A stretch of 38,062 bases of DNA from Ktedonobacterales bacterium (GTDB lineage: Bacteria; Chloroflexota; Ktedonobacteria; Ktedonobacterales; JADMIN01), in assembly GCA_025935195.1 (NCBI GenBank), contig JAICVS010000028.1, forward strand, positions 1-38,062. The letters run 5' to 3'. Shown piece after piece: positions 8,840 to 15,892 of this stretch (positions within the stretch are counted from its first letter, which is position 1; the number at the start of each line of letters is the position of its first letter). The notes beneath the pieces are model-generated. The model was not told where the DNA came from. It was given only the letters and a program-made list of their open reading frames with translations, and did not search any database. The translations under genes were made by a program, and so were the position numbers.

Positions 8840-9952
8840 AGGTAGGTGCAGAGGAACGGCGGGGAGGAGGAGGAGGGGACGCGGCGGGAGCCGAGGGGCG
8901 GATGTCAGCCAGGAGCGAGTGCTGACCCCTGAGCGGGAGCGGTGCGCGAGTTGCGGGCAGTGCCTGTGGATCGCCGATCACGAGCATCGGCGGGTGGTGC
9001 GCCTGGACGGGGTGTGGCGCCTCACGCCGCGGGTGCGCCGCTGCCGGAACCGGGACTGCGCCGCCTATCACCGTCCGTGCGAGCCAGAAGAGGCCGGCGC
9101 GTGGGCGCTGCCGCAGGCGGAATTTGGTCTGGATGTCATCGCGCTGGTCGGCCACTTGCGCTACCGCGAACAGCGCAGCGTGCCGCAGATCCCCCAGACA
9201 TTGCGGGAGCGTGGCGTCCAGATCGCCGAGCGCAGCGTGCCGGTGCTGCTGCACCGCTACGAGGAATTGGTTGCGCTGCGCCTGGGCGACGCCACCCGGC
9301 TGCGCGAGCGGCTCGCCGAGCAAAGGGGCATCATTCTGGCGCTGGACGGCGTGCAGCCGGATGTAGGACACGAGGTCCTGTGGGTGCTGCGCGACGTGCG
9401 TTCGGGGGAGGTGCTGCTGGCGCGCAGCCTGCTCAGTGCCACCGCAGGCGACCTGGCGCCGCTGCTGGTGGAGGTGCGCGACGCGCTCGCCGGACAGCGT
9501 CCTGAGGACGCGATTCCCATCCTGGGGTCATCGCCGACGGGCAGCACGCTATCCGCAACGCGGTCGCCCGTGCGTTGCCCGGCGTGCCGCACCAACTCTG
9601 CCAGTTTCATTCCCTGCGCGAGGCGGCGCGACCCATCTGCGAGGCCGACCGCCACGCCAAGAAGGAACTCAAGAAGCGGGTGCGGGGCGTGCGGCCGCTT
9701 GAACGAGACCTGGACGGGCGCGGCGACGCCGAGGCGGCGGCCCTCTGCGGCTACTGCCTGGCGATCCGCGGGGCGCTCACCGACGACGGCCGGCCTCAAG
9801 CGGAAGGGTCGCGTGGAGGCGGTGGCTGGGTGGCTGCCTCGTGGGAGCGCGTGGAGCGGGCAGCCCAGACCCGCCAGCGCGGTGGCGACAGCGGGAAAAG
9901 AGTTCATATTGGGTTGTCACCCAGCCGTCGCCGGCGACGGCTGGGTGTGTAG
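8808..9952 (+). pseudogene. transposase remnant with N-terminal Cys motif, frameshifted
   Basis: The first frame carries CASCGQC and, about 30 residues later, CRNRDC, a likely zinc-binding motif. Then come a helical region and the core-like strand ILALDGVQPDVGHEVLWVL. At 9524-9527 one G is missing from a run: the frame goes wrong after PILG, while the neighbouring frame continues GVIADGQHAIRNAVARA, PGVPHQLCQFHSLREAA and EADRHAKKELKKRVRG. That is the DDE-type second half seen in an unclassified transposase group common in Chloroflexota. Around 9790-9850 the two frames again alternate (LKRKGRVEAVAGW against AASWERVERAAQ), so at least one more indel is likely. The start is uncertain. Family naming is from memory and is tentative. 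Confidence 0.65.
9918..9947. repeat. 30-bp perfect palindrome between two transposase remnants
   Basis: CACCCAGCCGTCGCC is followed immediately by its exact reverse complement. It lies just where the plus-strand transposase remnant and the minus-strand IS110 remnant converge. It could form a hairpin that terminates both transcripts, or it could be an element end or insertion target. Confidence 0.8.
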
Positions 9953-11330
9953 GGTAGGATCGGAGGCCGCGCCGGTGCGCAACAGGTGGTAGATGACACG
10001 CAGGAGGGCGCGGGCGAGGATCGTGGAGGCTTCCTTCTTGGCGCGGCCACGGGCGAGGAGCCGCTCGGAGCGGGCGCGCCACTCGGGCGCGCAGCGGGCG
10101 GCGACGAACGCCGCCAGATCGAGGGCATGACGTAAGGCGCCGGGTCCCCGTTTGGAGCGGTGCTTCTGCCCCATGAAGGCGCCGCTCTGCCGCGTGCGCG
10201 GGTCCAGGCCCGCCTAGGCCACGACCTCATCCACCCGCGCAAAGCGGGAGGCATCGCCGCGTTCGGCCCGGATCGTGGCGGCGGTTTGCGGGCCACTACC
10301 GGGAACGGCTTGCAGGCGTTGCCCGTCGGCGTCGTCGTGCAGCAGGTCGGCACTCGCCGCGTCGCGTTCAGCCCCGTGCCCCGCCCGTTCTTGGAGGTGC
10401 CGCGCCAGGGTACGGGCCACCAAGCTCCGTGCGGCCACCGCGCGCGCACGCGCGGTGGAACGCCGGGCCAGGGCGTGCAGCGCCTGCGCCTGCGCCTGCT
10501 CGCGGCCCCCCTGCCCCAAGCTGACCTGTTCCACCGCCTGCACGACCTCCTCCAACGGCGCCCGTGCCCGCCCCTGCGCCGAAGGGTACGTGCTCAGTAG
10601 GCCTAGCACGGTAGCACGGCGGGTTCCCCCAGATCCGTGCGTCCTGGCAAGGTGGGCAGAAAGCGCACCAATTCGGGGAAGAGCACCACCAACTCGTCAT
10701 GCAACCGCTGGCGTGTCGCGGTGCGGGTTGGGATCAGGTCGCGCCGGGCACGGGGCAGCGTCCGCAGGGCGTGCACGGACGCGGAGGGCACTGTACTGGC
10801 GCGCGCCCAGCCCGCCAACAGCCCGCCAACAGCCCGCGGGCCAGCGTCTGCGCATATCCACCCCGCCGGTCTTGGCGCGCATGCCTCACCTGGCCGCCCA
10901 GGAGGCGGTCTGGCGCGGGTTGAGCAGGAGTACGTCATAGCCGGCCTGGGTCAGGTCCTCGTAGAGCGGTTCCCACAGCGGCCCGGTGCCCGGTGGCCTC
11001 CACCCCCATCAGCACCTCCTCTGCCCTGCCCCACGTCCGCAGCCAAGAGCACAGCAGCGCGTCGCCCTCTGCCGTGGCGTCGATCGGGCTCGGTTTGTGG
11101 TGAACGGCTCCACTTGGCGCTTCCAGCGCACACACGACCTGGGCGTGTGTGGCCACGTCAATGCCCACAACACACCGGATTGCTGCTGGTACCCTGCTGC
11201 ACCTCCCCGCGCACTGTGCTCCTGAGCTGGCAAGTTCCTGACCGCTTGGCCGCGGTTCCCTCGTCCAGAGGCGCTCGCCCGCCGAACGGGCGGCGCAGCA
11301 GTTCGGCCATCGACCGTACGGACGCAAGCG
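9950..11330 (-). pseudogene. IS110-family transposase, heavily degraded
   Basis: Read right to left on the minus strand, the pieces follow IS110 order. The RuvC-like DEDD start (CVVGIDVATHAQVVCALEA, then VLMGVEATGH) lies near 11190-11020. Next is NPRQTASWAA, interrupted by a TGA at 10886-10888. A middle helical part follows (LFPELVRFLPTLPGRTDLG), with a frameshift at a G run near 10628. The C-terminal Transposase_20 region (VDEVVA, TAG at 10214-10216, AGLDPRTRQSGAFMGQKH) ends with SKRGPGALRHALDLAA-like residues. At least two stops and two frameshifts make it non-functional. The TAG stands where this family has Tyr (VVAYAGLDP). The ends are estimated, as no terminal repeats are expected for IS110. 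Confidence 0.75.
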
Positions 11331-11458
11331 GCAGGCGCGGGCGGCTTTTTTGGTCGGTCATTCCTGCCGATAGGGGGGACTGAGACCGTCGCCTGCCAGC
11401 GCTCGCGGAGCTCGTTCTCCTTTGTTCACAATATACGAGGGGGGAGGCCGAGCGAGCC

Positions 11459-11653
11459 GTGAGGCTGAGCGCGGAACTCGTGCCGCTGACCGTCCCCGAG
11501 ATCCGGCGGCTGCTCGCCGCACTCGGCTTGGCGGCGACGATCAGCGATGACGCGGCCGACCAACTGTTAGCCTGGTCCCACTGGCGTCGGCGCCATCAAG
11601 CGGTCGCCAGACGCTGCCACTACCAACGCCGTCTGGCTCGCCCTGCCTCGTAG
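11459..11653 (+). pseudogene. transposase C-terminal remnant (IS701/IS4-like)
   Basis: A 64-codon frame reading LVPLTVPEIRRLLAAL, then LLAWSHWRRRHQAVARRCHY and an Arg-rich end. This matches the C-terminal tail I know from IS701/IS4-type transposases, in which an LTVPE(I/V)RRLL segment precedes AWSxWRRRHQARAR. The catalytic domain is absent, so this is a stub. It could be misread as a small intact gene because it opens with an in-frame GTG. Confidence 0.55.
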
Positions 11654-11685
11654 ATGCAACTGTAGTACTAAACCGAAGATAGAAG

Positions 11686-12297
11686 ATGGGAGCAATGGCA
11701 TCACGCCGCGGACGACCAACCAAACAGGATGTTCTGAGGCAGGCGATGGACCTGTTCCGACTCGAAACCGTCGGTGATCTCGAGGATGCATCTGCCTTTC
11801 GGGAGTGTCGCGGTGTCCTGGCCATCGTTCACAGCCTCGCCGACCACCCACGCTGGGCCCATGGCGTGGCGCTCGATCTGCTCAAGCAGGCGGCATGCGC
11901 TGATGTGCTATCGGACCTGTATGCCGCTGGACATGCCGAGGAGGTCCGTGTAGCGCGATTCATCCATGCCCATTTCTTTGAGGGGCAAAGCGTCGCGGAG
12001 ATTGCCAGGCAAGGCATCTTGGGAGTGCAAGACCGCTCGCATGTGAGCCACACATACGCCGCCGAGGCGTACAGGCTGGTGGCGCAACGCCTTCTCACGC
12101 TCGCCGAGCATGAGGATCCGCTCACAGAGTCCGAGGGGTTGAGGCTGGCCATTGCACTTCGCGAGCAGCGTCGACAACGTGGAGCGCAGCGCGTCTCTGA
12201 CGGACTGCAGTTACTGTGGGCACGCCGCCACCGCCGTTCAGTGCTGCCATCCGACGGAAGCCCCTCTACCTCGCACACGGCAAGTGCCGTGCAGTAG
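11686..12297 (+). CDS. unrecognised protein, possible helix-turn-helix
   Basis: I do not recognise this 203-residue protein. It starts MGAMASRRGRPTKQDVL; the second ATG (11695) is also possible. It is helix-rich with no signal peptide or membrane segment. A central stretch, FFEGQSVAEIARQGILG, followed by SHVSHTYAAEAYRLVAQRLL, resembles a sigma-like or transposon-regulator helix-turn-helix. The RRGRP near the start is AT-hook-like. The C-terminal 30 residues look low-complexity. It lies between a transposase stub and the integrase, so it may be element cargo or an element regulator. No function is assigned. Confidence 0.6.
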   Translation: MGAMASRRGRPTKQDVLRQAMDLFRLETVGDLEDASAFRECRGVLAIVHSLADHPRWAHGVALDLLKQAACADVLSDLYAAGHAEEVRVARFIHAHFFEGQSVAEIARQGILGVQDRSHVSHTYAAEAYRLVAQRLLTLAEHEDPLTESEGLRLAIALREQRRQRGAQRVSDGLQLLWARRHRRSVLPSDGSPSTSHTASAVQ

Positions 12298-12530
12298 GGA
12301 ACCCATTCCATGATGCCCATTGCGCGCCAATCACATCGAGTCAACTCGGCCCCATTGGTCTTCATTGGACGCCTGTGGGGCGCCGTGAAGCGTGGCGCTT
12401 TCGGCGCTACTCGATCTGGCCGCTGCGGCCGCGCGAGCACTAATCGAGGGCACCAGATCTGGAGACGCCTCTTGACAACGCCGCTAGCCACTCGCGGTTC
12501 AGCCTTGTCTGACCAAGGGCCACCAGGCAC

Positions 12531-12562
12531 GATGCCCGCGGCACCGCCGTGCCGCAGGCATC
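12531..12562. terminator. strong hairpin downstream of the integrase reading frame
   Basis: Arms GATGCCCGCGGCAC and GTGCCGCAGGCATC, 14 bases each with one mismatch, around a CGCC loop. The hairpin lies 25 bases past the second integrase stop (12587) on the minus strand. No T run follows, so it may be an mRNA 3' stabiliser rather than a classical terminator. The rest of 12298-12586 shows nothing recognisable. Confidence 0.5.
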
Positions 12563-12586
12563 GTAGATCTGGGACCGCTCAGTTGG

Positions 12587-12691
12587 CTACTTCCGCGATC
12601 TGCGTGCGAGGCGACCCCGTCGATTCACGTCCAGCGCCTTGGTGTCGAGCCCGTCGACGATGCTGGTCGTGTCCGCGCGCACCACGTCCAT
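12587..12691 (-). other. probable C-terminal tail of the integrase, cut off by an in-frame TAG
   Basis: Directly after the integrase stop the same frame continues for 34 codons: MDVVRADTTSIVDGLDTKAL, then DVNRRGRLARRSRK and TAG. It begins with an ATG abutting the TAG, so it could be a mini-cistron. Its composition and the hairpin just beyond 12587 instead suggest the original integrase C-terminus, with CAG changed to TAG. This is inference. Confidence 0.45.
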
Positions 12692-13849
12692 CTACCGCAC
12701 AGCCTCACAGTAGTAGTTGGTCATCTGCAACGTCGTGTGGCCAAGCAGCGACTTCAGGGCGAATGGATCGCGGTAACGCAAGAGATGCATACAAGCAAAC
12801 GTATGACGCAATAGATGCGGGTGTAGCCGCTCCACACCTGTCTGACGGCCAATGCGCGTAAAGATCTGATCGAGCGCGCAGACGGTGAGCGGCTCCCCAC
12901 CAGCGCTCGAGAAGGCCGCACTCGCATTCACCACTCCGCGACAGGTGAGAAACACATGATCCTCATGTACCTGCGTCGGCCGACGCCAGTGCAGCACATA
13001 GAAGCGGACGGCCTTGGCGGCACGGGCCCCGATCTTGACGGGCCGCTCTTTACGCCCTTTGCCCAGCACGATTGCATAGCCATCGTCGAGGTGGACGTGT
13101 TGGAGGCGCAGACTGCAGAGCTCGCCAGCGCGCATCCCTGTGTCGAGGTGCAGGAGAAACATCGCCTGATCGCGTGCGCCGATTTCTGTGCGTGGATTCA
13201 GCGAACACACGATAGTGGCAATCTCTTCGGCGGTCAGCACCGGCTGCGCCTTCTGTGTCACCTTCGGAGCCTTGAGTCGCACGAGGGCTGGTTCGTCGAT
13301 GTAGCCCTCCTCATAGAGCCAGTTGGAGAAGCCCCGCAGCGCCCGAACGTAGGAGTTGACGGAAGAGTCGGAGAGCGGCCGTCCCTCGGTCGGCTGGAAT
13401 GGATGGAGTTCGCGCGCTTGGGCACGTTGGAGCGCCACGATGTATGCGCCCACCTGCTCCAACGTGAAATTGGCGAGCGTTGGGTCCAACTTTTGATTTA
13501 TGAGCCAATCGCTATAGCGGCGGATGGCGCCCGTGTACCAGATGACGGTCTGGCCAGATTTGCCGCTCGCCGCCTTCTCGTTGGCCAGCAACTCGGTGAG
13601 CTGCGCCAGGCTAATGTCGTCTTTCCGCATACGATCCCACCTTGACTCGCCTGTCTTGCCTGTCTTGCCTGTCTTGCCTGTCTTGCCTGTCTTGCTCGTG
13701 CGTACTGGCGTCCGCCGCGTGCTGGTTGTGCCTTCGTATGCCCTTGCGCTTGGGTGCGCTGCGCCGTCCAGCCCAGCTCGAGTCCTAGAAGTACTCTGGT
13801 TTACGGGTTGCTGTTTCGTGCTGGTCTTCGTGTTCGTCGAACTGGCCAC
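12692..13849 (-). CDS. tyrosine recombinase / integrase
   Basis: Site-specific DNA recombinase. Counted from the internal ATG at 13630 (312 residues), it has a SAM-like core-binding domain at about 10-115 and a catalytic domain with Arg167 (TGMRAGEL), Lys191, His272-x-x-Arg275 (HPHLLRH), His298 (LLGH) and nucleophile Tyr307. All catalytic residues are present. Two starts are plausible. The GTG at 13849 has AAGGAG 9 bases upstream and adds a 73-residue Ser/Thr/Lys-rich N-terminal tail containing five KTG repeats. The ATG at 13630 has a weaker AAGGTGG. I give the longer form because of its ribosome site. The gene stops at a TAG that may be a premature nonsense codon. It sits beside a tRNA-Gly fragment, its probable attachment site. 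Confidence 0.88.
   Translation of the reverse strand: MASSTNTKTSTKQQPVNQSTSRTRAGLDGAAHPSARAYEGTTSTRRTPVRTSKTGKTGKTGKTGKTGESRWDRMRKDDISLAQLTELLANEKAASGKSGQTVIWYTGAIRRYSDWLINQKLDPTLANFTLEQVGAYIVALQRAQARELHPFQPTEGRPLSDSSVNSYVRALRGFSNWLYEEGYIDEPALVRLKAPKVTQKAQPVLTAEEIATIVCSLNPRTEIGARDQAMFLLHLDTGMRAGELCSLRLQHVHLDDGYAIVLGKGRKERPVKIGARAAKAVRFYVLHWRRPTQVHEDHVFLTCRGVVNASAAFSSAGGEPLTVCALDQIFTRIGRQTGVERLHPHLLRHTFACMHLLRYRDPFALKSLLGHTTLQMTNYYCEAVR
13650..13694. repeat. five tandem copies of a 9-bp unit
   Basis: CCTGTCTTG is repeated five times exactly. On the minus strand it encodes KTG repeats in the same frame as the integrase. Because the unit is a multiple of three, copy changes would only lengthen or shorten the N-terminal tail, if that tail is translated. 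Confidence 0.9.
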
Positions 13850-13870
13850 GATGGTATACTCCTTGATGGA

Positions 13871-13900
13871 ACGGCTGCAAAAATGCCGTGGTGCAGCCGT
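13871..13900. repeat. inverted repeat just upstream of the integrase start
   Basis: Perfect 9-base arms ACGGCTGCA and TGCAGCCGT around a 12-base loop. It lies immediately before the AAGGAG site of the GTG-13849 start, so it could be an operator or a leader hairpin controlling the integrase, or a recombinase binding site. Confidence 0.6.
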
Positions 13901-13920
13901 GGGATGACCGCAGCCATGTT

Positions 13921-13968
13921 GTTGCCCACCCGTGGTAGGTGGCGTGGGGGTGAGAGTGGGTTGCCCAC
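13921..13968. repeat. 9-bp direct repeats between integrase and attachment site
   Basis: GTTGCCCAC occurs at about 13921-13929 and again at 13960-13968, roughly 39 bases apart, between the integrase and the tRNA fragment. Direct repeats in this position are where integrase arm sites are usually found. Functional assignment is tentative. Confidence 0.4.
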
Positions 13969-14021
13969 GTGCTGAAACAGCACCAGGCAATTCATGTGGA
14001 CCCTGTCGCCCCGATGGCACA

Positions 14022-14051
14022 ACAAAAAAGCCGCAGGAATTGCGGCTTTGA
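14022..14051 (-). terminator. intrinsic terminator, minus strand
   Basis: On the minus strand a stem AAAGCCGCA / TGCGGCTTT with a 5-base loop is followed by a run of T residues. It would stop transcription entering the element from the right, near the attachment site. Confidence 0.65.
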
Positions 14052-14078
14052 AGTAACCGGGTGGAGATGGCGTGGGGA

Positions 14079-14127
14079 ATTGCTTCCCAAGCAATGGGTC
14101 GCGGGTTCGAATCCCGTCTCCCGCTCC
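14079..14127 (+). other. 3' part of a tRNA-Gly(CCC): probable integration attachment site
   Basis: Contains an anticodon arm (ATTGC, loop TTCCCAA with anticodon CCC, GCAAT), the variable bases GGGTC, a T-arm (GCGGG TTCGAAT CCCGT) and the acceptor 3' strand CTCCCGC plus discriminator T. The matching acceptor 5' strand GCGGGAG and a proper D-arm are absent upstream, so this is not a complete tRNA gene. A tRNA 3' end next to an integrase gene is the standard signature of an attachment site. The intact copy should mark the other end of the element and is not in this window. Confidence 0.75.
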
Positions 14128-14249
14128 GTCTGGCTCCAGGCCTGGCGTGGAGCCATTCTTGTGTCCTCAACGGAGGCGCCCTGTTCTGGTAGATTGGGTT
14201 TAGGACTGGCAGGAGCAGCGGGGAGACTGGCCGGAGGAGAGTTCGCGGG

Positions 14250-14345
14250 GAGCTGGTCATAGAGCCACCGCACCGGACGTTCAAAGAGACGCTCAAACCG
14301 ACGCCGGAGCAGGAGCGGACGCTGGATGAGGTGCTCTGGCGTTGC
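14250..14345 (+). pseudogene. TnpB (IS200/IS605 OrfB) N-terminal remnant
   Basis: The frame reads TFKETLKPTPEQERTLDEVL followed by WRCRCL. This matches the conserved TnpB start (LKPTPEQ, about ten residues, then WRCRxLYN). Downstream the frame loses the family pattern, and nothing of the RuvC or zinc-finger parts remains. Confidence 0.5.
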
Positions 14346-14463
14346 CGTTGTCTCAGGCGAGTCAGACACGATGCGCACTGCACCGATGCGGTCGATCGCC
14401 CCCCGCAAGTCAGCCAGGTTCGGCCTCAATCTTTGAATGACCCCGCCTGGCGCCGCACGCCCC

Positions 14464-14492
14464 TTGACACACCTTACGCGGTCGTCTACCAT
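14464..14492 (+). promoter_or_regulatory. promoter of the CoA-transferase / LigAB operon
   Basis: Perfect TTGACA (-35), a 17-base spacer and TACCAT (-10, 4 of 6). The predicted start falls at about 14499, inside the palindrome at 14497-14514. Confidence 0.6.
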
Positions 14493-14496
14493 CCAC

Positions 14497-14514
14497 TACG
14501 GACAGTTGTCCGTA
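14497..14514. promoter_or_regulatory. palindromic operator over the operon transcription start
   Basis: TACGGACA, a 2-base GT spacer, then TGTCCGTA: perfect 8-base arms. Lying on the predicted +1, it is well placed for a dimeric repressor. A further GCGGACA half-site follows at about 14516. The regulator is not identified. Confidence 0.6.
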
Positions 14515-14558
14515 TCGCGGACACCGCATGACGTGGGCAGACGGGAGACGGAGATTCG

Positions 14559-15818
14559 ATGCCAGCACTGGATCACCTGGATCATCTCGACACCGATCAG
14601 CGACCGCGCCCGCTCGACGGCATCCTGATCGCCGATTTCGCTCGGGTGCTGGCCGGTCCGTATTGCACGATGCTGCTTGGCGACCTCGGCGCCACAGTGA
14701 TCAAGGTCGAGAGTCCCGCCGGGGATGATACGCGAACATGGACGCCGCCCGTGCGAAACGGCATTGCCACCTACTATCTGGCGATCAACCGGAACAAACG
14801 CTCGGTGACGCTGGACTTCAAGGACGCGGAAGACCTGCGCCTGGCGCAGGAACTCTCCGCGCGCGCGGACGTGTTCATCGAAAACTTCAAGCCGGGTGGC
14901 CTCAAGCGCTTTGGCCTGGACTATGACGCCGTCGCGCGGCGCAACCAGGGCGTGATCTATGCGTCCATCAGTGGCTTTGGGACGGCGGAAGGCGCCGCAC
15001 TGCCTGGGTACGATCTGGTGGTACAGGCGGTTTCTGGGTTGATGAGCCTCACCGGCGATGCGGATGGGCCAGCCTACCGCTCCGGGATGTCGGTCTTCGA
15101 TGTCGTTGCGGGGCTGCATACGGCGATTGGCATCCTGGCGGCCCTGCAGCATCGCGGCCGCACCGGCGTAGGCCAGCATGTGGAGGTGAGCCTGCTGGCA
15201 TCGGCACTCTCGGGGATGGTCAACCAGTCGTCAGCCTATGTGGCGGGCGGCGTCGTTCCCACGCGCATGGGCAACGCGCATCCCAGCCTGTTTCCGTACG
15301 ATCCCCTCCCAACCGCCGATCTGGACCTGATCGTCATCGCCGGCAACAATGGGCAGTTTCGCAAGCTCTGCGATGTGCTGGGCCTGCCGGAGCTGCCTGA
15401 TGACCCACGGTTTATCAATAACGAAGATCGCACGCGCAACCGCGACGCGCTGCGCCCGCTGCTCATCGAACGTTTGCGCACACGCACCGCTGACGAGTGG
15501 TTCCATGCGTTGAGCGCGGCGGGCGTCGCCTGTGGCCCAATCAACACCGTCGCCGGTGGCGTCACCCTCGCGCGCGATCTCGGACTCAATCCGGTTGTCG
15601 AGGTTGGCACGGGCGAGCATGCGGTGCCGATGATTCGCAACCCGATCACGTTCTCGCGCACGCCACCACGCTACGAGCTCCCACCGCCCACGCTTGGCCA
15701 GGATAGCGAGCAGGTGCGGTCCTGGCTGCGCAAGCCGACATCCGTCGACCGGCTGGATCAGCATCCCGCTCATCGCGCGAATCCGTCGCGAGAAACCGTA
15801 GAGCACAGCACGGACTGA
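14559..15818 (+). CDS. CaiB/BaiF-family CoA-transferase (family III)
   Basis: Protein of 419 residues, typical length. It moves coenzyme A between carboxylic acids, probably to activate an organic acid. Landmarks: LIADFARVLAGPYCTMLLGD near the start, GATVIKVESP, NRNKRSVTLDF, FIENFKPGG, and PGYDLVVQAVSGLMSLTG, in which Asp152 is the family's catalytic residue. The C-terminal domain contains VGQHVEVSLLASAL. The ATG has GGAG upstream. It is the first gene of the operon under the 14464 promoter. Its stop codon lies in the first unit of a 10-bp tandem repeat that fills the gap to the next gene. The substrate cannot be read directly; the neighbours suggest a product of aromatic ring cleavage. Confidence 0.93.
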   Translation: MPALDHLDHLDTDQRPRPLDGILIADFARVLAGPYCTMLLGDLGATVIKVESPAGDDTRTWTPPVRNGIATYYLAINRNKRSVTLDFKDAEDLRLAQELSARADVFIENFKPGGLKRFGLDYDAVARRNQGVIYASISGFGTAEGAALPGYDLVVQAVSGLMSLTGDADGPAYRSGMSVFDVVAGLHTAIGILAALQHRGRTGVGQHVEVSLLASALSGMVNQSSAYVAGGVVPTRMGNAHPSLFPYDPLPTADLDLIVIAGNNGQFRKLCDVLGLPELPDDPRFINNEDRTRNRDALRPLLIERLRTRTADEWFHALSAAGVACGPINTVAGGVTLARDLGLNPVVEVGTGEHAVPMIRNPITFSRTPPRYELPPPTLGQDSEQVRSWLRKPTSVDRLDQHPAHRANPSRETVEHSTD

Positions 15819-15878
15819 TGCGGACTGATGCGGACTGATGCGGACTGATGCGGACTGATGCGGACTGATGCGGACTGA
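15811..15878. repeat. 10-bp tandem repeat, about 6.8 copies
   Basis: CGGACTGATG is repeated six times exactly, followed by a partial copy CGGACTGA. The stop of the CoA-transferase gene is the TGA of the first unit. Each unit contains TGATG, a stop-start overlap. The array separates the CoA-transferase from the citrate-lyase-like gene, whose ATG begins 15 bases after it. Confidence 0.97.
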
Positions 15879-15892
15879 AAGCGAGGGTGCGG

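Noticed and set aside
8552..12694. Pyrrolysine or other systematic recoding of TAG
   Set aside because: TGA also interrupts the IS110 gene, TAG serves as an ordinary stop in other genes here, and no pyrrolysine genes are seen.
12956..13907. Two open frames on the plus strand overlapping the integrase
   Set aside because: They run opposite a clear tyrosine recombinase with all catalytic residues; no motifs or ribosome sites support them.
14053..14127. A complete tRNA-Gly gene
   Set aside because: Upstream of the anticodon arm there is no acceptor strand matching CTCCCGC along its full length (the best candidate, CCGGGTG, pairs at 5 of 7 positions) and no canonical D-arm, so only the 3' part is tRNA.
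15811..15878. CRISPR array
   Set aside because: The 10-bp units are contiguous with no spacers and no cas genes are present.
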